Below, piece by piece: positions 13,920 through 22,316 of a DNA stretch of 64,000 bases. The translations under genes were made by a program, and so were the position numbers. Positions within the stretch are counted from its first letter, which is position 1, and each line of letters starts with the position of its first letter. The notes under the pieces were generated by a model. The model did not search any database, was not told the origin of the DNA, and saw nothing but the letters and a program-made list of their open reading frames with translations. This stretch comes from Lagopus muta (Eukaryota; Chordata; Aves; Galliformes; Phasianidae). The stretch is from positions 26,226,214 to 26,290,213 of the forward strand of contig NC_064433.1 in assembly GCF_023343835.1 (NCBI RefSeq), read 5' to 3'.

Positions 13920-14453
13920 CAGATCACTCTGAAAGTAATGCCTCCTCTTTATTTCCATGGAAATTACAACAGATACAAAGAGCACAATAACACTACTTGA
14001 CAGAGAAAATTCTCAGCTACAAACCACTGCTTTTCAACACTGCCACCACAATTAGCTGTTCATTTTCACCAGCGACGAACAAGAGCCTGCATGCCGCACT
14101 CGTAAACATCTGCATTAGTGGAGCTGACCCACTGCCACTGTCACCACAGCAGAAACGCACCACCCATTGCCTCACTGTGCTCACACCCACTGGTTGGTCT
14201 CCACAGACATTCGGCAAGCATCGATGAATGTCAGTAGGTGCCGTTTTTTCCTCATGGAGGAATTCAGTGACACAGCATTGCTTCATGGCACTTCCACGCC
14301 AGCCGCCATTTTGTCAGCCTGCCCCTCTGCTGCCATCTGTTGCAGGGCAACAACAGGATACTGGCAGAAGGTTCAATCTACTGCCAACATCCGCCTCTGA
14401 TGTCATGGGCCAACATCATAAAGTAGGAGGCTTCACTTTCTGAGAAGCCTTGT
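13920..14453 (-). mobile_element. Mariner (Galluhop/Mariner1_GG-like) internal-deletion derivative
   Basis: Terminal inverted repeats match between about 13,920-13,948 and 14,424-14,452; both contain a GAAAGT core followed by GCCTCCT on the inward side. On the minus strand the frame at 14,286-14,017 begins with a mariner-type helix-turn-helix region, including DIHRCLPNVCGD and VSTVRQWVVRF. About 40 residues later the DNA matches the C-terminal end of a mariner transposase in another frame, readable as GMQALVRRW and then EKQWFVA with stops between them. The catalytic DD(34)D region is absent. Length is about 0.53 kb against roughly 1.2-1.3 kb for a full mariner. This is a non-autonomous MITE-like copy of a family known from chicken, and it cannot make transposase. 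Confidence 0.85.
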
Positions 14454-16918
14454 AAATCACTGATTTGCATAACTGTGGATGTGAGTATCTGTATCCTTGA
14501 ACAGTTTTTATTACCACTCCACCCTGGCTATGAAAATAATTTGGTAATTCTTCGGTACAGAACAGCACACATATGGTGCACAAACCACAAAGGCAGCGTG
14601 AACCTCTCTCTCTCTAAATCACATATATATATAACAAGGCCAACTTTTACTTCCTTTGCTTGCTCACACAAATAAATAAGCAGTGCAAATTCATATAGGT
14701 AATTATTTATGAACAAGGTTAAGTTCATTTGCATTTCTGACTATCTGATAGAAGTGAAGTCAAGTCCACACTACCTAAATTGCATGAAAAATAACACTAT
14801 AATACTTACTTATGTAGTGTATCTATGAAAGCCAGATGCAAAAGATGTGTGCTCCATCTCTCAAACATAGTTCTAATGAAAAGGAAAAAAAAGCCTTAAA
14901 AAGTGTTTAGAAGCCTGGGAATACAGATAAATATCTAATGGGATTTTCAGAAGCATACTGGTTTCTTTCCATTACAGTCACACAAAGAAGATATTTCCTT
15001 CTAAAGACTGTGTATTTTCAGAAGATAACCTTTTGTATATTTGCCCTTAAATCTTTATTTATCCCTATGTAAATATACAACACAGATCAATGTTCAAGAA
15101 CAAAAATTAAGTTTCAGAGGGCACTTCTGAAACAGTTTTAAAATATGTCATTCAACACCTCTGAGAAATATTCAAAAAACAACTGGATCTGGCTAAAAAT
15201 TAATAAAAATAAATTGCAATAATTATCCATAGGAATTGTTCTTGATAGTCATATGAATGAAGTTTTGCTATAGGAGAAAATAGGCATCATTGAGAGGGAG
15301 ACCACTTCAGACATCTTCAGCATGGGGGAAAATTTATGTCTGTGCTCAGAACCATCCAGGAGCCAGACACTACCAACAGTGTCTTTACTCTGCAAACACT
15401 TTACGAAGCACAGGAACCAAATATATTGCAGGTGAAATTCTCCACTGTGCAGGGGTCTTTCACAGGTCTCCGTATTATATAAGTCCTACTTAAATACTAT
15501 TCTAAAGTTGCACAAATCTACAGCACTGGCATGAAATTTCCCTTGGAAGAATTCCTTGAGCCCTTTGAAAAGGATGTACTTTGATAGCATCTATCACAGT
15601 CTCTTAAGCAATACATAAATCTTCTGCTGGCCTCTGCACTGAGGTAGGTACACCTTGCAGAGTGTCTTTCTTGTTCTGAAGAAATGTCACAAAATCCTAC
15701 AGTGCTTTACAGTTTGCACTTAACAGACTGAGCAGACATTACATACTGCCAAATTTCCAAACCACCAGTAAACACGTTAGTTTCTGAAATAATCAAGAGA
15801 GCAGAGGCATGAATATTTTACAGGCTAGCTACTCACAGCATCTGGCCCTGGACTTGAAATCCTCATTCCGCTGAAACTGGTGAGAGTTGTTACTGACAAT
15901 GGTGAGGCCAATATCTCACTCCATCTTTTCAACTGATAGTCACTTGTCATCACTAGCCCGTGCTCCAGCCCAATCTCTACCTCAGACTTCATTAGCGAGA
16001 TTTCTCAGTGCCAGACATTTCTAAAAAGTCTCTTCCATTCTTAGGAAAAAGCTCAAGACAATGAGAATCGCCTACCAAGCATGATTAGCTTGCTCACAAA
16101 TTTGACACGATTCCTCAAAAGAAGTCAAGTGCCATGCACCCAAACTACTGCTGTTTCTTTACAACAGCGTTCAAACCATCCGCCTTGCAGGTTCCAGAAT
16201 TCCTGATTACCTGGCTATGCGTACCCAAATAGAAACCTCATGGGAATGAGCTGCCTTGATCTCCTGCCGAAGACCAAATACTGCTAGGTATGACTTTCCA
16301 ATAAGGTGATCCTGATCTGGGAGTGGATCTAAAAGGTCCAGTTCACAGCATCCAGACCCTCATTTCTTCTCAAACACTGTCTGAAAAGAAAATTTTAACA
16401 GTCGAAATATGGGACCCTTAGTTACAAACAATAATGCAGAGTAACTCACCTGTTACATTCTACTCTATGATTCTTTCTTTTTGAAAAGGTAAAAAACTAT
16501 TTAAGGACAAAATGAAAGAGCTCTGTACTATAACTCTCAATGAATTTACAGTAGGTTTGCCCAAACCTGTAAATACAGGAAATATTTTTGGCTTTCATAG
16601 TCTCTACAGAGTGTTCTAAACAATCTGCTGTTAGCTCTCATGGGGTAAGTAAATTCTCTTGCTCCTACTCTTCACTTATACACTGTCCTCTTCCCCTTCT
16701 TTCCTGGGGAAAAGCACACTTCTGTTCAGAAGGGAGGAAAAGGTATTTACCTTCCCAACAGTAATTGTTTCTTTCCTCTGAGATGCTAACATGGCACACA
16801 GGTTCTCTTTCTTGCCTTTAATGTTGCTGCCCTTACACTGAAGAATGGGCCACTTACTCTGAGTTCCTGATCCTTTCTTGTTGCAAAGCCCCAACAAATT
16901 CTGCTGGCTACCCTAATT
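14454..16918. other. Intergenic DNA, no gene recognised
   Basis: AT-rich, with a short AT dinucleotide run near 14,623-14,633. No repeat family and no coding frame were recognised. Confidence 0.7.
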
Positions 16919-17094
16919 GTAGAATCACAGAATCATAGAATGGCCTGGGTTGAGAAGGACCACAATGATCATCTAGTTTCAACCCCCCTGCTATGTGCAG
17001 GGTCGCCAACCACCAGACCAGGCTGCCCAGAGCAATCATCTCACTTGGTGAGAAAGGCTTCCTCACTATTCTTCTTCTGTACCTTTCCATTCTC
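16919..17094 (-). mobile_element. CR1 LINE fragment, inverted, 3' end
   Basis: It reads in reverse from the tail (AGAATCACAGAATCATAGAA at the left edge) through GGCCTGGGTTGAGAAGGACC and CAGGCTGCCCAGAGC. It ends near 17,092 in the AGAAAGGCTTCCTCAC and CTTCTTCTGTACCTTTC segment. About 175 bp, 5'-truncated. Confidence 0.92.
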
Positions 17095-17857
17095 TAGAAC
17101 TGTTGTTCTGAAGAATAACTCAGAACAGATCTCTACGTCTGTCCTTAGAAACTACTGCATGACACCTTTTTTGGAATGATGACACTGACAATAATGTCAT
17201 ATTGTTTACTCCTAAATACAAATCCTAAATTAAGAGTCTACAAATAGGCTCTGACCGTGAACATACTACAGCTGTCCTGTAACAGATATGATTAACCTGC
17301 TTCCTAATCCCTAAAACTTAAAAAGTGTTTTATTTTTAAAGCATTCAGAGAATTCTTTGCTGTAGTAAAAAGGCTGTTCTTACCAGCTTGGTAGTCATGT
17401 TCTTGTTCTTCACATTTTAACTTTGAGAATGACTATAAAAGTCACGGTAGATGTAGCTTTGTGTGCACATATTTAACAACAGGAGTAACTGGAAAACAGC
17501 TGGAAAAATCTTTGTAAAAGGGAAATTAACCCCAAACATGAGCCACCAACCCAACTTCATATTGATTACATTCATGGAAAAAAAGAAAAAAGTATGTGGC
17601 AACTGAGACCTGTTGAGTTTTCTGTTCAATAAGAAGACACGTGTGAAACACTGCAATTTTTTGTTTTAAGTAACTGAATTGTCCAATGACTGCAGATCTT
17701 TGGGCTTAACCACACTGCCACTGAAACCAATCTTGTGGTTTGGCCCTTAATTAAAATGATTTTTAGATTGTGACAAAAAGAACCCGAACTTTGACAGCAG
17801 CTTTAAAGATACCTGTAGTCTACTAAGGGTCTCAAAGACACGATGCACATTATGAAG

Positions 17858-17868
17858 CCCCCCCCCCC
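17858..17868 (+). repeat. Poly(C) tract of 11 C
   Basis: A mononucleotide C run just upstream of the CR1 copy at 17.93 kb. Confidence 0.95.
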
Positions 17869-17929
17869 ACAGGTCTATTCCCCTGAATAACCCGTTTTGA
17901 CTCAACTGGAAGATTCCAGTGAGAAAGTT

Positions 17930-18322
17930 ATAAGGAATGGCTGAGGAAAGGGGGTTCAGTCTGGAGAAGAGGTGGCTCAAGGATGACCTTATTGCTCTCT
18001 ACAGCTTCCTGAAAGGAGGTTGTAGTGAGGTGGGGGTCAGTCTCTCTTTCCAGGCAACAGCGATAGGACGAGAGCTAATGGCTTTAATTTGTGCCAGGGG
18101 AGGTTCAGGCTGGATCTTAGGGAAAACAACTTCTCAGGAGTGGTGAGGCATTGGTACAGGCTGCCCAGGGAGGTGGAAGAGTCACCATCCCTGGAGGTGT
18201 TCAAGAACTGTGGAGGTGTGGTGCTGAGGGATATGGTTAGCGGACATGGTGGGGATGTGTTGATGGTTGGACTACATGGTCTTAGTGGCCTTTTCCAGCC
18301 TTAATAATACTATGATTCTAAG
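17930..18322 (+). mobile_element. CR1 LINE fragment abutting the GPR85 CpG island
   Basis: About 390 bp of CR1 3' end: TCTGGAGAAGAGGTGGCTCA, the TTCCTGAAAGGAGGTTGTAG stretch, TGCCAGGGGAGGTTCAGG, CAGGCTGCCCAGGGAGGTGG, TTGGACTACATGGTCTTAGT and the tail TACTATGATTCTAAG. It ends about 200 bp before the CpG island begins. Confidence 0.94.
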
Positions 18323-19377
18323 TTCCTCAGGACCCCAATCTCCCTATCCAAAAGAAGCTCCACAACCTCTTTCAAGCCAAAACAAATTATATTGGATGCA
18401 GCTCCCTTTTAAAAGCTATTTTTCTTGGATAAACTCCCACGCAGCCTGAGGGGGCAGGAGGGCTGAGGGACAGGCTCTTGCAAGGTTTTATTTTTTTCCC
18501 CAAAACCTTCCCATTTTCTTCAGGTTGCCGGATAGCAGCACCCCACACGGCTCTGCCCACCGGCTGACAGCATTTAGGCCGCACCCGCCACTGGTCCCTC
18601 CGGCTCCGTCCAGTGACAGCACCGGCCCGCTGGGCCCCGGGCCCCGGCCCATCGAGTCGCCCCTCCGCCCGGCCCATCGCGCCGCGCGAGGGGAGCGCTG
18701 GCCCCGCTGGGGCAGAGCGGGCTGACCGAGCGCTCGGCCCCGCCGCCATGCAGCGCGCCGGCATTTCTGCGCTGTTCTGCCTGAATTTTGCGAAAGGCGC
18801 TGTGCCGGCAGCGGGGTGGGAAGACTCGGGGGAAGCGCGGCGCCCTGACGACCCCGCAGCCAATACGCCTTCCCCGAACCGCGGCGGTTTCAGGGACCCC
18901 CCGCTCGGAGGCCGGCGGGCGGGGACGGGGCAGGGACCGCCGGCGAAGGATCCGAGCGGGCGACAGCCGCGCGGCGGCCGCTTCCTCGCCCCCGTTTCCA
19001 GCGAAAGGGGCGGGAGGGGGAGTTCAAAGGCACAAACAAGGAGCGCTGGACCAAATTCCTCCCCCTCCCTCTCCACTAACGGGCTCGGCGATAAATCCGG
19101 CTCGGCTACGCTTCGCGATGGGGACGTGCCGCCGCCTTCCCCTCGCTGAGGCGGGAGCCGCGTTCCCCTCCCCGAGGAGACGGCGGCTGCCGCGCCCCCG
19201 GCGGGCGAGCGGACGCCGCTGAGGCGCCGTACCCCCGGCCAGCCCGCCGCCGCCGCCGCGGTACGGGGGGGACCGTGCCGCTGCGACAGGGGAGGACGGG
19301 GCTCGGCGCGGGGAGGAGGCGCTGCGAGCATGCGCCGGGCGAGCCGCTGACTGGGCGCTCCGTCAGGGTACCGAGGC

Positions 19378-19415
19378 AAAGGAAAAAGGAAAGAAAGAAA
19401 GAAAGAAAAAGGGAT
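19378..19415 (+). repeat. GAAA-rich purine tract in the GPR85 promoter/exon 1 region
   Basis: A pure A/G stretch with a GAAA tandem core (AAAGAAAGAAAGAAAG) continues into a purine-rich GGGATGAGGGGAAGGAGGAT segment. Homopurine mirror-like tracts near promoters can form triplex structures; here this is only an inference. Confidence 0.9.
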
Positions 19416-19529
19416 GAGGGGAAGGAGGATGAGCGACGGCGGAGGGAGGCGAGGAGGGTTTTAAAGGAGGCCGGCGGGATCCCGCGGGAAGGAGCGGCTG
19501 TGGCACGCGGGGCTCTCCGGCACCAACAG
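19400..19529 (+). other. GPR85: Candidate non-coding exon 1 of GPR85 (3' end at donor 19,530)
   Basis: CAACAG followed by GTAGGAAG at 19,530 is a good splice donor inside the CpG island, so a 5' UTR exon may end at 19,529; its start is unknown and the left coordinate is only nominal. A GAAA-rich tract lies at its presumed left end. Splicing to the acceptor at 21,028 would give an intron of about 1.5 kb. A second, stronger donor lies at 19,919. Confidence 0.4.
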
Positions 19530-19839
19530 GTAGGAAGGAGGAAGGGCTGGAGCGGGGCTGCCGCAGCCGCGGGTGCGTGCGGGGAGCGCTCCGCGATGGC
19601 AGCGGACGAAGCGCGGGGCGCGCTGCCCGGCCCCGCCGCGGGGCTCCCGCAGGGCTCCGGCTGCGGCTGGCGGGCGGCGGCTGCGGGCGGCGCGGCGCGG
19701 CCCTGCATGGCCGTGGGCGGGGGTGCGCGGTGTGTGCGGTGCGTGCGGTGTCCGTGTGCGCGGAGGCAGGGCCGCGCGGCGGGGACAGCTCCGCGGAGGA
19801 GGGGAAGCGGCGGGGCCGGCGGGAGGGGGAGGGGGAGCC

Positions 19840-19918
19840 TGATTTCATGGTTTTAAAACGATGCCATGATCTGATCGGCGTCTGTTTACACGGCGGCGAT
19901 CGGGCTCTTTCGCGGACG
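19840..19918 (+). other. GPR85: Alternative 5' UTR exon end with strong donor at 19,919
   Basis: GGACG followed by GTAAGAAC at 19,919 is a near-consensus donor. The sequence just before it (19,841-19,890) breaks the otherwise almost pure G/C composition with an AT-rich block that contains an inverted repeat, TCATGG at 19,845-19,850 and CCATGA at 19,864-19,869. This suggests either an exon or a conserved regulatory element. It may be the end of an extended exon 1 or a separate second promoter or exon. The left boundary is nominal. Confidence 0.35.
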
Positions 19919-19919
19919 G

Positions 19920-21028
19920 TAAGAACGGAAGGATCTTGCCGGGGATTCAGCGGGAATAGGCTTTGCACGCCCGAGCTGGCGGAGCGGCGCTCGGTGCGGG
20001 CGGCGGGCAGCCCGGGGCTGCTGCGGGGCTCTGTCCCCGGCGCGGGGGGAGGAAAAAAACAACGGCGGCACAGCGGCAGGCAGAGCCCTTCCATTTATTT
20101 CGTTTTGCTGCATGAAATGTGCCCCGGTGCGCTCGCCGGGAGGATTAGCGGGCTTTGTGGAGCCCCGATCAGCGGGAAATAATAATAATAATAATAATAG
20201 TAAAAGATGCAGTCGATGTACGATATGTTTATTTAAGCATAGCCCAAAGCAGCCCTCCCCGAAGGATGGGCATTATGTCTTGGGTGTGATGCCTGTTTTG
20301 TCTCGGTATTTACATCGAGCGTTGCTTATTCCGAATGATGTCGAGGCTTTAAAGATTTGCATTAAAGCGGAGAGGGGGGGGACCCTGAAGCACAGTGCCA
20401 TCGGCTGCCTGGCGTACCTGTTTGTTTGGAAGCCGAAATGATGAAATTACGGTTTGCAGGAGGAAGGGAGGGAGATAATGAATACCGTTTCTCTTAGAAT
20501 GTGCATGAACTAACACGGTGTGATTAATGTGCTTTGGTGACTCGGGTTAAAAAACATAAATTCTGCAGGGTTTCTTTGGGTGTGATCCGTATCAACACAG
20601 CAGCCGCCTCTAAAACACTGACAAATACCGTAGCCGTAAAATAAACATAGGTAATGTCAAAATACCAGCAGCCGTTGGTGATTTTTTTAAGGATGTCAGT
20701 GATTAGCTCTTGGGCTCGCAAACTGGGAATCTTTCGATTCATAAAATCTCCGAGGCTTTGACTGTAGAATGACATACGCTACCAAAGCTAAGGGGCACTG
20801 GCCAGTTCTGAGACTGTAACCAGCCAGATCTGTGAAATGCCAGTGATCAAACATGCTGAACAGTATGTATGTATGCATGTATCTATGAAAGCCTCGTGAT
20901 TTTTAAAAACAAACAATAGTACTCAAATTTACAACTTCATTTGCTTCTCCATAAATTACCATCTTTGTTAGCACTTTCTGACATCATTTCTTGTTAACTT
21001 AAGAACTGATAGCTCGATTTTTTTTCAG
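19920..21028 (+). other. GPR85: Presumed last 5' intron of GPR85
   Basis: The segment lies between the strong donor at 19,919 and the acceptor at 21,027-21,028 (or 21,158). The first 140 bp are still CpG-rich, then comes the AAT microsatellite and moderately CpG-containing DNA until about 20,800. A GTAT/GCAT-rich run lies at 20,864-20,885. Short minus-strand frames (20,524-20,775 and 20,696-20,878) show no known domain. Intron status is inferred from splice signals only. Confidence 0.5.
20178..20199 (+). repeat. (AAT)7 trinucleotide microsatellite in the presumed GPR85 intron
   Basis: About seven AAT/ATA units follow GCGGGA at the downstream edge of the CpG island. The array lies inside the inferred intron between the CpG-island donors and the acceptor at 21,028. 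Confidence 0.95.
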
Positions 21029-21203
21029 ATATTTTGATGGCATGACAAATCAGAACGAAGAGGATGTACTGTATGACTAGACACCAGATCAGTTCTGTTT
21101 GTGGATTACATTTTCAGTAAGATGTATGGATCTATTTTTTCCTTCTTCTTATATATAGATCATGAGACTTGACTGAGGCAATATACATATCATCCATCCA
21201 TCT
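21029..21203 (+). other. GPR85: Probable 5' UTR part of the GPR85 coding exon, with several upstream ORFs
   Basis: A pyrimidine run followed by CAG at 21,026-21,028 makes a good splice acceptor, so the last exon probably starts at 21,029. The leader before the GPR85 start contains six upstream AUGs, all followed by stops before the main AUG: 21,037-21,045, 21,042-21,080, 21,064-21,120, 21,122-21,172, 21,126-21,158 and 21,162-21,176. Those at 21,042 (G at -3) and 21,064 (A at -3) are in better context than the main start. A second plausible acceptor, a pyrimidine-rich stretch ending in TAG at 21,156-21,158, would remove all but the last one. A strong donor-like GTAAGA at 21,117 also lies in this leader, but the gap from it to the second acceptor (42 nt) is too short for a normal vertebrate intron. 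The exon boundaries are inferred; no transcript was consulted. Confidence 0.65.
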
Positions 21204-22316
21204 ATGGCGAACTACAGCCATGCAGCTGACAACATTTTACAAAATCTCTCTCCTTTAACAGCTTTTCTGAAACTGACTTCACTGGGTTTCATAATAGGAG
21301 TCAGTGTGGTGGGTAACCTTCTGATCTCCATTTTGCTAGTCAAAGATAAGACCTTGCATAGAGCTCCTTACTACTTCCTGTTGGATCTTTGCTGCTCAGA
21401 TATCCTCAGATCTGCAATTTGTTTCCCATTTGTTTTCACCTCTGTAAAAAATGGCTCTACTTGGACGTACGGGACTCTTACTTGCAAAGTGATTGCCTTT
21501 TTGGGGGTTTTGTCCTGCTTTCACACCGCTTTCATGTTATTCTGCATAAGCGTCACCAGATACTTAGCTATTGCCCACCACCGTTTTTATACAAAGAGGC
21601 TGACCTTCTGGACTTGTTTGGCCGTGATCTGTATGGTGTGGACTCTCTCTGTAGCCATGGCTTTCCCCCCAGTTTTAGATGTGGGCACCTACTCGTTCAT
21701 TAGGGAGGAAGACCAATGCACTTTCCAGCATCGTTCCTTCAGGGCTAATGATTCTTTGGGATTTATGCTTCTTCTTGCCCTCATCCTCCTAGCCACACAG
21801 CTTGTCTACCTCAAGCTGATATTTTTTGTTCACGATCGCAGGAAAATGAAGCCAGTCCAGTTTGTTGCAGCGGTGAGCCAGAACTGGACATTTCACGGTC
21901 CCGGAGCGAGTGGTCAAGCAGCTGCTAATTGGCTGGCTGGATTTGGAAGGGGTCCCACACCGCCAACCTTGTTGGGAATCAGGCAGAACGCCAACACCAC
22001 GGGCAGGAGAAGGCTACTGGTTTTAGACGAGTTCAAAATGGAGAAGAGAATCAGCAGAATGTTCTACATCATGACATTCCTCTTTCTGACCTTGTGGGGT
22101 CCCTATTTGGTAGCCTGTTACTGGAGAGTTTTTGCAAGAGGGCCTGTAGTACCGGGGGGATTTCTAACGGCCGCTGTCTGGATGAGTTTTGCCCAAGCTG
22201 GAATCAATCCTTTTGTCTGCATTTTCTCCAACAGGGAGCTGAGGCGCTGTTTCAGCACAACCCTTCTTTACTGCAGAAAATCCAGGTTACCAAGGGAACC
22301 TTACTGTGTTATATGA
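21204..22316 (+). CDS. GPR85: GPR85 (SREB2), orphan class A G-protein-coupled receptor
   Basis: The 370-codon uninterrupted frame is recognised as GPR85/SREB2, a brain-enriched orphan receptor of the plasma membrane and the most conserved member of the SREB group (GPR27, GPR85, GPR173). Seven hydrophobic segments lie near residues 26-46, 58-78, 97-117, 138-158, 187-209, 287-308 and 317-337. N38 (TM1) and D66 (TM2) are the usual class A anchors. C94 and C172 can form the conserved extracellular disulfide. The third intracellular loop is long (about 210-285). The DRY motif reads TRY (118-120), the TM6 motif reads LWGP (297-300), and NPxxY reads NPFVC (335-339). Sequons occur at N3, N14, N83 and N182; the tail has C349 and C357 as possible palmitoylation sites. 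A single-exon coding region is normal for this gene, and the length matches the known 370 residues. The start has T at -3 and G at +4, a weak to moderate Kozak context. No frame damage is seen. No ligand is established for the family. Confidence 0.98.
   Translation: MANYSHAADNILQNLSPLTAFLKLTSLGFIIGVSVVGNLLISILLVKDKTLHRAPYYFLLDLCCSDILRSAICFPFVFTSVKNGSTWTYGTLTCKVIAFLGVLSCFHTAFMLFCISVTRYLAIAHHRFYTKRLTFWTCLAVICMVWTLSVAMAFPPVLDVGTYSFIREEDQCTFQHRSFRANDSLGFMLLLALILLATQLVYLKLIFFVHDRRKMKPVQFVAAVSQNWTFHGPGASGQAAANWLAGFGRGPTPPTLLGIRQNANTTGRRRLLVLDEFKMEKRISRMFYIMTFLFLTLWGPYLVACYWRVFARGPVVPGGFLTAAVWMSFAQAGINPFVCIFSNRELRRCFSTTLLYCRKSRLPREPYCVI

Larger units (their letters stand above)
18520..20060 (+). promoter_or_regulatory. 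GPR85: CpG island: GPR85 promoter and 5' non-coding exon region
   Basis: This is the only long GC- and CpG-rich block in the window and it lies directly upstream of GPR85 in the same orientation. It contains a CCAAT box at 18,860, a GC box at 19,007-19,015, an AT-rich ATAAAT at about 19,091, and an NRF1-like GCATGCGCC near 19,328. A GAAA-rich purine tract covers about 19,378-19,415. Long open frames on both strands here (up to 330 codons) are the usual by-product of high GC content and show no recognisable domain. The exact transcription start is not visible; the block from about 19,100 to 19,500 is the most likely place, given the donor site at 19,530. Confidence 0.85.

Noticed and set aside
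1-18000. Searched for the SMIM30 gene expected upstream of GPR85 from human synteny
   Set aside because: No CpG-rich start and no frame resembling the small membrane protein was recognised; it is probably outside the window.
18387-19379. 330-codon minus-strand open frame in the CpG island, and other long frames of 144-243 codons at 18.6-20.2 kb
   Set aside because: High GC content makes stops rare. The predicted peptides are low-complexity R/P/A/G/S-rich, no domain is recognised, and frames are open on both strands at once.
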